The notes under the pieces are model-generated. The model was not told the origin of the DNA, did no database searches, and saw only the letters and a list, made by a program, of their open reading frames with translations. The translations under genes and the position numbers were made by a program. Positions 27,416-36,361 of a stretch of DNA of 64,000 bases are shown piece after piece. The stretch's first letter is position 1. The number at the start of each line of letters is the position of its first letter. The DNA is from Candidatus Anaeroferrophillus wilburensis (GTDB taxonomy: Bacteria; Desulfobacterota; Anaeroferrophillalia; Anaeroferrophillales; Anaeroferrophillaceae). The stretch spans positions 1 to 64,000 of the forward strand of contig JAFGSY010000007.1 of the NCBI GenBank assembly GCA_016934315.1. Reading direction: 5' to 3'.

Positions 27416-29025
27416 AAGACCTGCCGTATATCATTCACTGGAGCCCTGAGAAATGTACCCGGTGCGGCAAGTGCACCTCGGTCTGCCCCAACAGCGCCAT
27501 TGAACCGGGGGTGTTTGTCCGCCACCTGGTTACCTCCGAGGGCCCCCTGCCGATGCCGGCAACGGTGCGGACGACCTATCATGGGATCAAGCAGATTACT
27601 GACATTGAGCGCTACTGCGTCGGCTGCGGCATGTGCGCCCTGGTCTGCCCCAATGACGCCATCTATCCCGAGTACAACCCGGCCAACAAATTCCTGATCA
27701 ATAAAAATCACGGCGGCATACCCTTCAAGCGGGGTGGCCGTCGTAATGATCCGGGGAAATCGACGCTCGATAAAATCAAATTCACCCGCATTTCCATGCT
27801 GACCGACCCGGCGTTGGATGCCGGCCGCCACGAGTTTTACATCAGGACCCTGCTGGGACGCAATCTCTCTCCCGATCAGCTACCCCTGACCGTCAAAGAT
27901 GGGGGCCTGTTACTGGATGAGACAGCCTATATACCGCCGGTACGGGAAATCTTTCCGATCCGCATCGGCGGCATGTCTTTCGGCGCCCTGTCACCCAACA
28001 TGTGGGAAGGACTGGCCATGGGGGTTGCCTACCTCAATGAAGTGGAAAATATCCCGGTGGTCATGTGTACCGGCGAAGGCGGCATGCCGCCCCGGCTGCT
28101 CAAATCACGTTTCCTGAAATACTTCATTCTCCAGATTGCCTCCGGTTACTTCGGCTGGGATGAAATCATTCACGCCATCCCGCATATGAAGGAAGATCCG
28201 GCGGCCATTGAAATAAAGTACGGCCAGGGGGCCAAGCCGGGAGACGGCGGTCTGCTGATGGCCTTTAAAGTTCTTGACCTGATTGCCAAAGTGCGGGGCG
28301 TCCCGATGCAGGTGGATCTGGCCTCACCGCCCACCCACCAGACCAAATACTCCATCGAAGAGGCAGTGGCCAAAATGGTGACTGCCATGTCCATGGCTTT
28401 CGGCTTCCGGGTGCCGGTCTACCCGAAAATTTCAGGCACCAAAACTGCCCTGGCGGTGCTCAACAACTTGGCCCGTAATCCCTTCGCCGCCGCCCTGACC
28501 ATTGATGGTGAAGATGGCGGCACCGGCGCAGCCTATAACGTTTCCATGGATAAGATGGGGCATCCCATCGCTTCCAACCTGCGGGAATGTTATCTAAACC
28601 TGGTGAGAATCGGCAAGCAGAACGAGCTGCCCCTGTTCGCTGCCGGCGGGGTCGGCAAGACAGGCAACCTGGCGGCCAACGCTGCTGCGCTGATCATGCT
28701 CGGCGCGTCAGGAGTGGATTGCGGCAAGTATGTGATGCAGGCTGCCGCCGGCTGTCTGGGAGACGAACAGAACCGCTGCAACCTCTGCAACATCGGCCGC
28801 TGCCCGAAAGGAATCACCACCCAGAACCCCCGGCTCTACCGCCGGCTTGATCCTGATCTGGTGGCTGAACGGCTGGTAGATGCTTTCAAGGCGGCCGACA
28901 GCGAACTGAAGAAGATCTTCGCACCCATGGGCCGTAGCACCCAGCTGCCAATCGGCATGTCCGACGGCTTGAGCATCGATGATAAAGCTATTGCCGAACA
29001 GCTGCAGATTGATTATGCCTGTTAA
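27370..29025 (+). CDS. Glutamate synthase FMN/Fe-S synthase subunit (archaeal-type GltB2)
   Basis: 551 residues. The N-terminus has a 2[4Fe-4S] ferredoxin domain, with Cys at CTRCGKCTSVCP (about 31-42) and CVGCGMCALVCP (about 83-94). The FMN barrel follows with SFGALSPNMW, IKYGQGAKPGDGG and TIDGEDGGTGAA. A Cys cluster CNLCNIGRCP near residue 475 resembles the 3Fe-4S site of GltB. It forms glutamate from 2-oxoglutarate and ammonia delivered by the preceding subunit. AAGGAG precedes the ATG. It is the middle gene of the three-gene GOGAT operon. Confidence 0.92.
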   Translation: MESKTRLDVNGQLSVKDLPYIIHWSPEKCTRCGKCTSVCPNSAIEPGVFVRHLVTSEGPLPMPATVRTTYHGIKQITDIERYCVGCGMCALVCPNDAIYPEYNPANKFLINKNHGGIPFKRGGRRNDPGKSTLDKIKFTRISMLTDPALDAGRHEFYIRTLLGRNLSPDQLPLTVKDGGLLLDETAYIPPVREIFPIRIGGMSFGALSPNMWEGLAMGVAYLNEVENIPVVMCTGEGGMPPRLLKSRFLKYFILQIASGYFGWDEIIHAIPHMKEDPAAIEIKYGQGAKPGDGGLLMAFKVLDLIAKVRGVPMQVDLASPPTHQTKYSIEEAVAKMVTAMSMAFGFRVPVYPKISGTKTALAVLNNLARNPFAAALTIDGEDGGTGAAYNVSMDKMGHPIASNLRECYLNLVRIGKQNELPLFAAGGVGKTGNLAANAAALIMLGASGVDCGKYVMQAAAGCLGDEQNRCNLCNIGRCPKGITTQNPRLYRRLDPDLVAERLVDAFKAADSELKKIFAPMGRSTQLPIGMSDGLSIDDKAIAEQLQIDYAC

Positions 29026-29111
29026 ACGCATACGATAGCAAAGAAATTCAGAGCTGATAAACCTCACCACAAGTCCAAACCTGATGGACGGTCACCCATA
29101 AGGAATGTTCG

Positions 29112-31448
29112 ATGCATACCATTCAAGGACTGATTGACGGCAAACGGGTTCCCTCCAAGGAACTGGAAGAGACTATTCAACGGGCAATTCACAACGGCTA
29201 TCGCCAGCTGGAAATTGTTGCTGACGGCCAGCATGGCATTGGTGGCCGCATCTGGCCTTCACCAGACAAAACATCCATTAGTGTCACAGGGACGTCTGGC
29301 CAGCGGTTGGCGGGCATGGGAATGCTGGGCACCGACATTGTCGTCCACGGGTCCTGTTCCGATGATGTGGGCTGGCTCAACTGCGGCGCCACGATTACGG
29401 TTCTCGGAGATGTTGCTAATGGAGCTCATAACGCCGGCGCCCAGGGCATTCTCTATGTCCAGGGAGGGGGCGGCGCCCGCTGCGACACCATGACCAAGTT
29501 CAATCCCCGCTTTGAGCCGCTTCAGTCATGGTATTTCCGCGATGTGGGCGACTCCTTTGCTGAATTCAAGGCCGGCGGCATTGCGGTGGTCTGCGGGGTC
29601 AACCCCCGGCATGCCGACAACATCCTCGGCTACCGCCCCTGCGTCGGCATGGTGGGCGGCACCATCTATTTCCGCGGGCCGACAACCGGCCATAGCAGCA
29701 GTGATGTCAAGATTGCACCCTTGACCGATGCCGATTGGCAGTGGCTGACCACCCAGATGAAGCCATACCTCAAGGCTATCGACCGCCTGTCATACCTTGA
29801 GGAGTTGAGTCACCGCAATGAATGGCAGAAAATTGTCGCCTTGTCACCCCTGGAACGGGGCGATCTGGACAAAAAGCGGCTGCCGATGGATCAGTTCCGC
29901 CTGCAGACCTGGGAACAGGAGGTGGGTCAGGGGGGCATTGTCGGTGACCTGCTTGACGTTGAACGGACCATCATCCCCTATATCGTCAGCGGTGATGACC
30001 GGCGGCAGTTCCCCAGTTGGGACAATGGCCGGTTTCTGGCCCCCTGCGCCTATAGCTGCCCGACGGAAATTCCCACCCATGAGCGCACCCATCTGCTGCG
30101 AGAGGGCAAAACCCAGGAAGCTCTTGATCTGATTCTCCAGTACTCACCCTTTCCCGGGACGGTCTGCGGCCAGGTCTGCCCCAACCCCTGCATGGATGCC
30201 TGTACCCGCGGTGTTCTTTTGAAGGAACCGGTGGATATCGCCCTCTTGGGCAGCCTCAGCCTGCAGACCAATGCCCCGGAAAAGGCAACTGCCCGGGCGG
30301 AAAAGGTTGCGGTAATCGGTGGCGGTCCCGGCGGCATTGCTGCCGCCTGGCACCTGCTGCTGGCCGGGGTTCAGGTTTCGCTGTACGAGCGTGAGGAAGC
30401 ATTGGGGGGCAAGATCTATCAGTGCATCCCTGAAGATCGCCTGCCGCGGGAGATCCTCCACCATGAACTGGAACGATTTTGCACCCTTGGACCTGACATC
30501 CATGTCAACACCAAGGTCGACCGAAAAACCTTTGAGCAGTTTTGCCGGCAGTATGATGCCGTTGTCCTGGCCACCGGGGCCCATGCGCCGCGGGTCATTC
30601 CCTTCCCCGGGTATGAAGATGTTATTCCGGGAATTGTTTTTCTCAAGGGAATCAATGCCCGTACCCCCATGAACCTTGAAGGGAAACGGGTGGTTGTTAT
30701 CGGCGCCGGCAACGTGGGAATGGATATCGCGGTCGAAGCCTACAACCAGAGAGCTGCCTCCGTAATCGCCGTCGACATCCAGGAGCCCGCCAGCTTCGGC
30801 AAGGAACAGCAGATGGCCAAAGCGCTGGGAACCCAGATACTCTTTCCCAAATTTACCGATCGTTACAGCAAAGCCGATAACAAGCTCTACTTCAAAGACG
30901 GCAGTGATTTGGATGCCGACGTGGTCATGATCTCCATCGGTGAAACTCCGGAACTGGAATACCTGCCTGAGGGGGTGGAACTTTTCAAAGGCTACGTCAA
31001 AGCCGATTCCCTCTGCCGCACCACTATTGACCGGCTCTATGCCATCGGTGATGTGGCCAAGCCGGGACTCATTACCCACGCCCTCGGCAACGGCCTGCAG
31101 GCGGCCAGGACTATTTTGGCTGATTTCGACAGCCGGCCGGCGGCCGCCAGAAGCGATGAGATGGTCAACTACGATACTATCTGTCCGCAATACTACGAGA
31201 AGGAGCGGCTGCCCCAACCCAAGGATGGCGATACGGAAGCCCTGAAATGCATGTCCTGCGGACTCTGCCGGGACTGCGGGATCTGTGAGCAGACCTGTTA
31301 CTGGGGAGCCATCTCCCGTCAGGAAACGGAAGATGGCGGCTATGAATATGTGGTAGATGACAACCTCTGCATTGGCTGTGGTTTTTGCGCAGCCGTCTGC
31401 CCATGTGGCATCTGGCAGATGAATATGGTTGAGGATCATAATTTTTAG
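29112..31448 (+). CDS. Fused GXGXG domain, GltD-like reductase and ferredoxin
   Basis: 778 residues in three parts. Residues 1-235 form the GXGXG glutamate-synthase domain (GDVANGAHNAGAQGILYVQGGGG region). Residues about 290-690 are a GltD-type FAD/NAD(P)H oxidoreductase, with the Cys-rich entry CPTEIPTHERTH, VCPNPCMDAC, and dinucleotide sites GGGPGGIAAAW (about 400) and GAGNVGMDIA (about 535). Residues about 715-770 form a 2[4Fe-4S] ferredoxin. It should feed NAD(P)H electrons to the synthase subunit. The fusion of the GXGXG domain to the reductase makes it the third piece of the operon. AAGGAA precedes the ATG, and a terminator follows. Confidence 0.9.
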   Translation: MHTIQGLIDGKRVPSKELEETIQRAIHNGYRQLEIVADGQHGIGGRIWPSPDKTSISVTGTSGQRLAGMGMLGTDIVVHGSCSDDVGWLNCGATITVLGDVANGAHNAGAQGILYVQGGGGARCDTMTKFNPRFEPLQSWYFRDVGDSFAEFKAGGIAVVCGVNPRHADNILGYRPCVGMVGGTIYFRGPTTGHSSSDVKIAPLTDADWQWLTTQMKPYLKAIDRLSYLEELSHRNEWQKIVALSPLERGDLDKKRLPMDQFRLQTWEQEVGQGGIVGDLLDVERTIIPYIVSGDDRRQFPSWDNGRFLAPCAYSCPTEIPTHERTHLLREGKTQEALDLILQYSPFPGTVCGQVCPNPCMDACTRGVLLKEPVDIALLGSLSLQTNAPEKATARAEKVAVIGGGPGGIAAAWHLLLAGVQVSLYEREEALGGKIYQCIPEDRLPREILHHELERFCTLGPDIHVNTKVDRKTFEQFCRQYDAVVLATGAHAPRVIPFPGYEDVIPGIVFLKGINARTPMNLEGKRVVVIGAGNVGMDIAVEAYNQRAASVIAVDIQEPASFGKEQQMAKALGTQILFPKFTDRYSKADNKLYFKDGSDLDADVVMISIGETPELEYLPEGVELFKGYVKADSLCRTTIDRLYAIGDVAKPGLITHALGNGLQAARTILADFDSRPAAARSDEMVNYDTICPQYYEKERLPQPKDGDTEALKCMSCGLCRDCGICEQTCYWGAISRQETEDGGYEYVVDDNLCIGCGFCAAVCPCGIWQMNMVEDHNF

Positions 31449-31482
31449 CAGCCCACACAGCAACAGTTTACAAATGCCAGAA

Positions 31483-31520
31483 AAAACAGCCCGGAAGAAA
31501 CCTTCCGGGCTGTTTTTATA
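31483..31520 (+). terminator. Rho-independent terminator of the GOGAT operon
   Basis: A perfect 15-bp inverted repeat (31483-31497 with 31502-31516, loop AAAC) followed by T residues, 34 bases past the stop codon. Confidence 0.92.
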
Positions 31521-31650
31521 TAACGCCTGCTGCGTGCCGCTTTTCTGGCTAAAAAACCCGAAATACCAGCCGGTTCAAGCGCGGATTCATCCTCAGTCAA
31601 CGGCCCTGGGCATGAGACAACCCTGGCCAAACGCAAAAGATAGCCGCTTG

Positions 31651-33066
31651 CTACTTTTTAAAATACTCTTTCTTAAGACCCAGCATTTTCATCTTATTGT
31701 AGAGGCTGCGGGGATGGATGCCGGCCATCCTGGCCGCCTCGCCAATACGCCCTGAACTTTTTTTCAGCACCATCTCCAGGTAGAGCCGTTCAACCTGGGA
31801 CAGTATGTCTGCCTGAACCTGCGGCAAGGTAAGTCCATCCCAGGCGCTGGGATCACCGTTGTCTGAAAGCAGAATTTTGCCACTAATCTGCGGAGTCCCA
31901 TGAAAAATGCTGGGCAGGTCCCTGGTGGTTATTTCCCTGCCCTTGCCAAGCAGCATCGCCCTTTCCAGGACGTTCATCAGTTCACGGACATTTCCCGGCC
32001 AGTCATAACTGCACAGCGCCTTCATAGCTTCTTCGGAGATCTCCTGCGGACCACGACCGACCTTTTTAAGCAGTGAGCGAACAAATGCTTCGGCCATGAA
32101 AGGAATATCATTCTTCCGCTGCCTCAGGGGTGGGATTGTCAAGGTTACGACATTCAATCGGTAATAGAGATCGCTGCGAAAATTTCCCTGGGCCACCTCC
32201 TTCTCGAGGTCACGGTTGGTGGCAGCAATGATTCTGACATCCACCCAGAGAGGTTTTTCACCACCTACCGGGGTCACTTCAAAATCCTGCAAAACCCGCA
32301 ACAGTTTGGCCTGCATATGGAGCGGCATATCGCCGATTTCATCAAGAAAAATAGTTCCCTGATGAGCCAGTTCAAAGGCGCCCCGCCGCGATCTTACAGC
32401 ACCGGTAAAGGCGCCCCGCTCATGGCCAAAAAGCTCACTTTCCAGCAGCTGATCGGGAACGGCTGCCGTATTGACGGTAATAAACGGGCCAGCGGAGCGT
32501 TGACTTTCAGCATGAATGACCTTGGCCAGGTGTTCCTTGCCAACCCCGGTTTCACCCAGGATCAGCAGGGCGGAATCGCTGGGGATAATCTGCTGAACCT
32601 CGGCCATAAAAAACTGCATTTCCTGGGATTTGGAAAAAAAATCACTGATTTTTGGCTTAATGCGACCTTGCCGGTCATAACGGTCGTCAAGGTTGAACTG
32701 CCGCCTGGATTCCAGGATGCTTTCAATGGCCTCTCTCAGGCTGTTAACCGAAATCCCGGCATAGAGTACGACGTCAGCACCGGCAGCAATGAGACTGGCA
32801 CTCTCTTCGGATGAATCACTATCACTGAGAATGACGGTAATCGGCCTTTCCGGCAGATTGTTGAGCAATGCAAGACTTGATTCCAAAGGCGGCGGTATCA
32901 GAGATTCATTGATAACCAGAATATCGCCGCAGCCATCAACCAGTTTGCGCCAGGGTTTTTGCAACTGGCCATAGGCTTTGGTCTGCACACCGGCTTTATC
33001 AAGATGTGCTTCAAGATACCTTTCGGCCTTCCGGTTTTTTATTCCCAATATGACACGCGGGAGCAT
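31651..33066 (-). CDS. Sigma-54 activator with a degenerate receiver domain
   Basis: 471 residues: an N-terminal CheY-like fold (1-125), an AAA+ domain with Walker A GETGVGKE and an intact GAFTGA loop, and a C-terminal Fis helix-turn-helix (RIGEAARMAGIHPRSLYNKMKMLGLKK region). In the receiver, the phosphoacceptor position is Asn (VINES, about residue 53), the early acidic pair is missing, and the usual Lys of the KP motif is replaced. Phosphorylation is therefore unlikely, and it is probably triggered by a ligand or protein. No histidine kinase is adjacent. Targets are unknown. It lies between the GOGAT operon and the polyamine-like cluster, facing the former. Confidence 0.88.
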   Translation of the reverse strand: MLPRVILGIKNRKAERYLEAHLDKAGVQTKAYGQLQKPWRKLVDGCGDILVINESLIPPPLESSLALLNNLPERPITVILSDSDSSEESASLIAAGADVVLYAGISVNSLREAIESILESRRQFNLDDRYDRQGRIKPKISDFFSKSQEMQFFMAEVQQIIPSDSALLILGETGVGKEHLAKVIHAESQRSAGPFITVNTAAVPDQLLESELFGHERGAFTGAVRSRRGAFELAHQGTIFLDEIGDMPLHMQAKLLRVLQDFEVTPVGGEKPLWVDVRIIAATNRDLEKEVAQGNFRSDLYYRLNVVTLTIPPLRQRKNDIPFMAEAFVRSLLKKVGRGPQEISEEAMKALCSYDWPGNVRELMNVLERAMLLGKGREITTRDLPSIFHGTPQISGKILLSDNGDPSAWDGLTLPQVQADILSQVERLYLEMVLKKSSGRIGEAARMAGIHPRSLYNKMKMLGLKKEYFKK

Positions 33067-33461
33067 CAGTACATTCCTCCAAATCAGAAAAGTTATTCCT
33101 TTTTTTTCTTACGCTTGCCAAGCTTAAATATTTTTGTAATTTAATTTCAAGTACTTACAAAAATGGTTGTCATAGCTATCGCTGGTTATGCGCCATGTCC
33201 ATACATAATTAAGAATTAGAATACTCTTTTTAAAAAAAATGGAAAGATAATTCTGTTTATTTCCCTGTTGGAACACCTCTTTTTATGGAAAAAATGATTT
33301 TCAACAGGGCAGGCAGCGCATACTGGGGCTGCAACTGCTTGGCACGCAATATGCTAAATGGCCATTTCTCCCCTTTCCCGCCATTCAACTGGAGAGGCTG
33401 TCACCCTGCACTCTGGACCTCTGGGAATGAATTTGAACACTATGGCCATGAAGAGTTGAAG
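33067..33461. other. Intergenic region before the AdoMet-decarboxylase-like cluster
   Basis: About 395 bases, A+T rich in the first part. It should hold divergent promoters for the sigma-54 activator and the small-protein gene. I could not fix a promoter with confidence, and no RNA gene is evident. An open frame enters from 33285 but has a poor start and unconvincing composition before 33462. Confidence 0.5.
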
Positions 33462-33653
33462 ATGGACGATGAACGCTTGAACGAAGGCAGGAAGCCCAAA
33501 AAAAAGAAAAGCAGTCCGGCAGATTTGGCCGATTTGCAAAGAGATGACCGCTTGCATGATATGACTGATGAAGATCGCCTGCTTTTTCGCAAAAAAAGAG
33601 GTAAACGGTTGCGGCGCCGGGATAATCTTAAAGAAAATTTTTGGAAAGAATAA
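33462..33653 (+). CDS. Small highly charged hypothetical protein
   Basis: 63 residues (MDDERLNEGRKPKKKK...), rich in Lys, Arg, Asp and Glu, with no hydrophobic segment and a basic stretch RKKRGKRLRRRD near the C-terminus. The frame is open further upstream to 33285, but the charged, protein-like composition begins at the ATG at 33462, which has a GAAGAG-like site before it. It stands 54 bases before the AdoMet-decarboxylase homologue. No family is recognised. It could bind nucleic acid or be a small regulator of the cluster; both are guesses. Confidence 0.5.
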   Translation: MDDERLNEGRKPKKKKSSPADLADLQRDDRLHDMTDEDRLLFRKKRGKRLRRRDNLKENFWKE

Positions 33654-33707
33654 GAAAACCGCCATTGCAGCTGCATATCTGCTGCAACAAAAAAGGAGGA
33701 AAAGGTA

Positions 33708-34115
33708 ATGATGGAACCCCTATCAGCATTGGCTATTGACCAACAACTGCCAGACGTTGGCTTGGACGTATGGGGCATCGCCTCGGCAATTGATATTTAT
33801 GACTGCGATCCGGAAAAGATCCGTGACGCTGATTATATACGCACGTTTGTCGCCGAGCTTTGTGATTTTATTGAGATGAGGCGTTTTGGCGAGACGCAGG
33901 TGGTACATTTCGGCGAGGATGAAAAGGTAGCCGGCTACTCCATGGTTCAGCTGATCGAAACGTCACTGATCTCAGCACATTTTGCCAACCTGACCAATGC
34001 CACCTACCTTGATGTTTTCAGCTGCAAAGCATACGATCCGGAAGCGGTTCGCCACTTTTCACAGCAGTGGTTCGGGGGAAAATTCAGCACGCTCAACGTT
34101 ACCTTCAGGCGCTGA
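33708..34115 (+). CDS. S-adenosylmethionine decarboxylase (SpeD/SpeH) family proenzyme
   Basis: 135 residues matching small bacterial AdoMet decarboxylases: DIYDCDPEKIRD (29-40), GYSMVQLIETS (77-86), SAH (89-91) and DVFSCKAYDP (102-111). The pyruvoyl-forming Ser is S86, and the catalytic H91 and C106 are kept, so the proenzyme should self-cleave between T85 and S86. The family classically makes the aminopropyl donor for spermidine, but members without a nearby spermidine synthase include ornithine or arginine decarboxylases. No speE is in this window, so the substrate is open. AAGGAGGA precedes the start. Four tightly spaced genes follow in the same direction. Confidence 0.8.
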   Translation: MMEPLSALAIDQQLPDVGLDVWGIASAIDIYDCDPEKIRDADYIRTFVAELCDFIEMRRFGETQVVHFGEDEKVAGYSMVQLIETSLISAHFANLTNATYLDVFSCKAYDPEAVRHFSQQWFGGKFSTLNVTFRR

Positions 34116-34118
34116 GAG

Positions 34119-35084
34119 ATGATCAGCATACGAGCGACAAGCGACCTGGAGGAATGTCACCGGCTGTGGAAAAACCACTGGCCCCGGGAGTGCCTTTTTG
34201 ATCTCTGGCAACTCCGCACAGCTTTTTTGGCGCCTTTCGGGAGACAGCCATTTTTCCTGGTTGCCGAAGGCGGCGGAAAACCGCTCGGCTTGTTGGCGCT
34301 CAGCTGGATTGCGGAAAAGGGTTACTATGGTCATTTCCCCGGGGAACTCTGGAACGGCAAAACCTGGCTTGAACAGAACAAAATCATTGCCGCCTCACCA
34401 ACGGTCAGCTCAGCCCTGGTGGATGCTGTTCCGGGACCGGTGCATGTGCGCTATCTGCAGCCTGGCTACTGCAACCTGCCAGATCAACCGGTACAACATG
34501 ATGAAACCGGCTATCTTTTTTCCCCCGCTGATTTCAACTTCTCTTTCGCCACCTATCTGGCCCATTTTCCCGGCAAGACACGGCGGAAAATAGAGCGAGA
34601 AACCAGGGCAATCAACAGTCAGGGGGTTGTCATCAGCCATAACCAGCTTGCCGATGTGGAGAAGTTATTCACTCTCAACCTGGAGGCTTACAAAGAGTGG
34701 TCCTACTTTGCCGATGAACGGTTTGCCCGGGCTTTTGAAAACCTTGTTGCATGGCTCTGGGATCAGGGTCTTCTGCGCCTGACCTCTGTGCGCATTGGCG
34801 GTAAACTGGCGGCGGTTGACCTGGGAGCCGTCTGGCAGGGCACCTACACACTGCTGGCCGGTGGCACCAATGGCGCTTTCCCCGGGGTTGCCAAGGTGAT
34901 TAATCTCCACCATCTCGAATGGTCGTGTGCACAACGGATCAAGCTGGTGGATTTTCTGTGTGGAGACTTCAACTGGAAAGAACGTTTCCGCCTGACAGCC
35001 CGGCCATTGTATGCCTTCTCGAACATGCAGGCGATAGATGAGCCGCTGGACGGGCGAGAGGAGGAAATTGCCCATGCCTGCTGA
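34119..35084 (+). CDS. GNAT/FemAB-like acyl- or aminoacyl-transferase
   Basis: 321 residues with the two-lobed pattern of the GNAT superfamily's FemAB/BioF2-like branch (Acetyltransf_6). The central signature is KTRRKIERETR (about 148-158), followed by a second lobe with ADERFARAFENLVAWLWDQG (about 205-224) and AGGTNGAFPGVAKVINLHHLEW regions. FemX-type members transfer amino acids from aminoacyl-tRNA; others use acyl-CoA. It starts three bases after the AdoMet-decarboxylase-like gene and overlaps the ATP-grasp gene by 11 bases. Its substrate is probably a product of that pathway, but nothing in the sequence names it. Confidence 0.7.
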   Translation: MISIRATSDLEECHRLWKNHWPRECLFDLWQLRTAFLAPFGRQPFFLVAEGGGKPLGLLALSWIAEKGYYGHFPGELWNGKTWLEQNKIIAASPTVSSALVDAVPGPVHVRYLQPGYCNLPDQPVQHDETGYLFSPADFNFSFATYLAHFPGKTRRKIERETRAINSQGVVISHNQLADVEKLFTLNLEAYKEWSYFADERFARAFENLVAWLWDQGLLRLTSVRIGGKLAAVDLGAVWQGTYTLLAGGTNGAFPGVAKVINLHHLEWSCAQRIKLVDFLCGDFNWKERFRLTARPLYAFSNMQAIDEPLDGREEEIAHAC

Positions 35085-36342
35085 CCGCCAGGTCTGCGTT
35101 GTCGGCACGACCTCCGACTACATTGACTGGATCAGGCTGCACCACCCCGGTGAAGCCTTTTTTCTTACAGACCGGCTTCATCGCCTGCAGGCCAGGGAAG
35201 CAGCACCTGATGCGGCCGAAGAGTTGCTTTGCAATCTTGCCGACTACGAGGACGTGCGGCGGAGTCTACGGCAGCAGATCACCACCTACGGCTTGCACCT
35301 TGAGGGCATCGCCTGTTTCGACTGCGAGTCACTGGAGCTTGCCGCTCTGCTGGCAAAAGAGCATGGTTTCCCTTACGTTTCGCCCCACAGCATTGAAGTT
35401 TGTCGGGATAAATGGGCAACCAAAAAAATCTGGCAGCAACAGGGCATCCGCTGCCCGCTGGTCAACCAGGTTTCATCTGCCGCCGACATCGCCACATTTA
35501 TGGCAAACAAGGCCGGAGCATACGTCTTGAAGCCGCTTTCCGGCAGCGGCAGCGAGCTGGTTTTTCACTGCAGTGATATGGATCAGGGGAAACGGTGCCT
35601 GCAGATCATGCATGGGGCCTTGAGGAATAAGGCAACGCATCGTTTATATCGCGCAGGCCACAACGGTCCTGATACCATTGTCATTGAAGAATATATTGCG
35701 GGTCCTGAGTTCAGCGCTGACTTCCTGATTGACGAAGAAGGGGTTGAGATCATCCGGCTGACGGAAAAAAGCAAGGCCTCCCAAGCGCCGTTCGGCACCA
35801 TCCGGGGATACCGGCTGCTGTCCTCGCCGCCAGCGCCGGTCAGCATCGACAAGCTTTGCGGTATTTTTGCCCAGGCAGCCAGGGCCTTGGAGATTTCGCG
35901 GGCCATCTGCATGGTCGATTTCATCATCAGCAACGGCGAGATCGTCCTGCTGGAATTAACCCCGAGGCCGGGGGGAGACTGCCTGCCGGCGCTGCTTCGT
36001 GCAGCCAGCGGATTTGACATTTTGGGTTTCAGCCTGGCCTTTGCCAGGCACCAGACAATGCAACATCTTCCGCCTCACGATATGCCACCCATGGTCGGGA
36101 TTCGTTTGCTCGCCCACCGGAGCGGGATTGTCAAACAGATTAACGCTGAGCGCCTGGAGCGCGACCCCCGGGTGCGCGACCTCGCCATCATCCGTTCAGC
36201 CGGACATCGCATCTGCCTGCCGCCGGAAGATTATGATTCCTGGCTTCTCGGACACCTTGTTTTCATGCCGGCCGAGAAACCGGGATGGGTGGAACAAGGT
36301 CAGTCCATGGCCGACCAACTGACGGTTGAGATGGTTTCCTAA
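35074..36342 (+). CDS. ATP-grasp carboxylate-amine ligase
   Basis: 422 residues with an ATP-grasp core (about 100-330): KPLSGSGSELVF as the phosphate-binding loop, VIEEYIAGPEFSADF as the hinge, and DFIISNGEIVLLELTPRPGGD for Mg2+ ligation. It is closest in look to the PurK/BL00235-like amino-acid ligases that join a carboxylate to an amine at ATP cost. The ATG at 35074 has AGGAGG about nine bases upstream, inside the previous gene. With the decarboxylases on both sides, it may form an amide on an amino acid or polyamine. The actual substrates are unknown. Confidence 0.78.
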   Translation: MPADRQVCVVGTTSDYIDWIRLHHPGEAFFLTDRLHRLQAREAAPDAAEELLCNLADYEDVRRSLRQQITTYGLHLEGIACFDCESLELAALLAKEHGFPYVSPHSIEVCRDKWATKKIWQQQGIRCPLVNQVSSAADIATFMANKAGAYVLKPLSGSGSELVFHCSDMDQGKRCLQIMHGALRNKATHRLYRAGHNGPDTIVIEEYIAGPEFSADFLIDEEGVEIIRLTEKSKASQAPFGTIRGYRLLSSPPAPVSIDKLCGIFAQAARALEISRAICMVDFIISNGEIVLLELTPRPGGDCLPALLRAASGFDILGFSLAFARHQTMQHLPPHDMPPMVGIRLLAHRSGIVKQINAERLERDPRVRDLAIIRSAGHRICLPPEDYDSWLLGHLVFMPAEKPGWVEQGQSMADQLTVEMVS

Positions 36343-36361
36343 AGACTGGATGATAGCAGCC

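Noticed and set aside
30144-31463. 439-codon - strand ORF opposite the GltD-fusion gene
   Set aside because: Shadow of a gene with clear FAD and Fe-S motifs on the other strand.
33285-33461. Longer N-terminus for the small charged protein
   Set aside because: The upstream residues are unlike the rest and there is no ribosome site; ATG 33462 is preferred.
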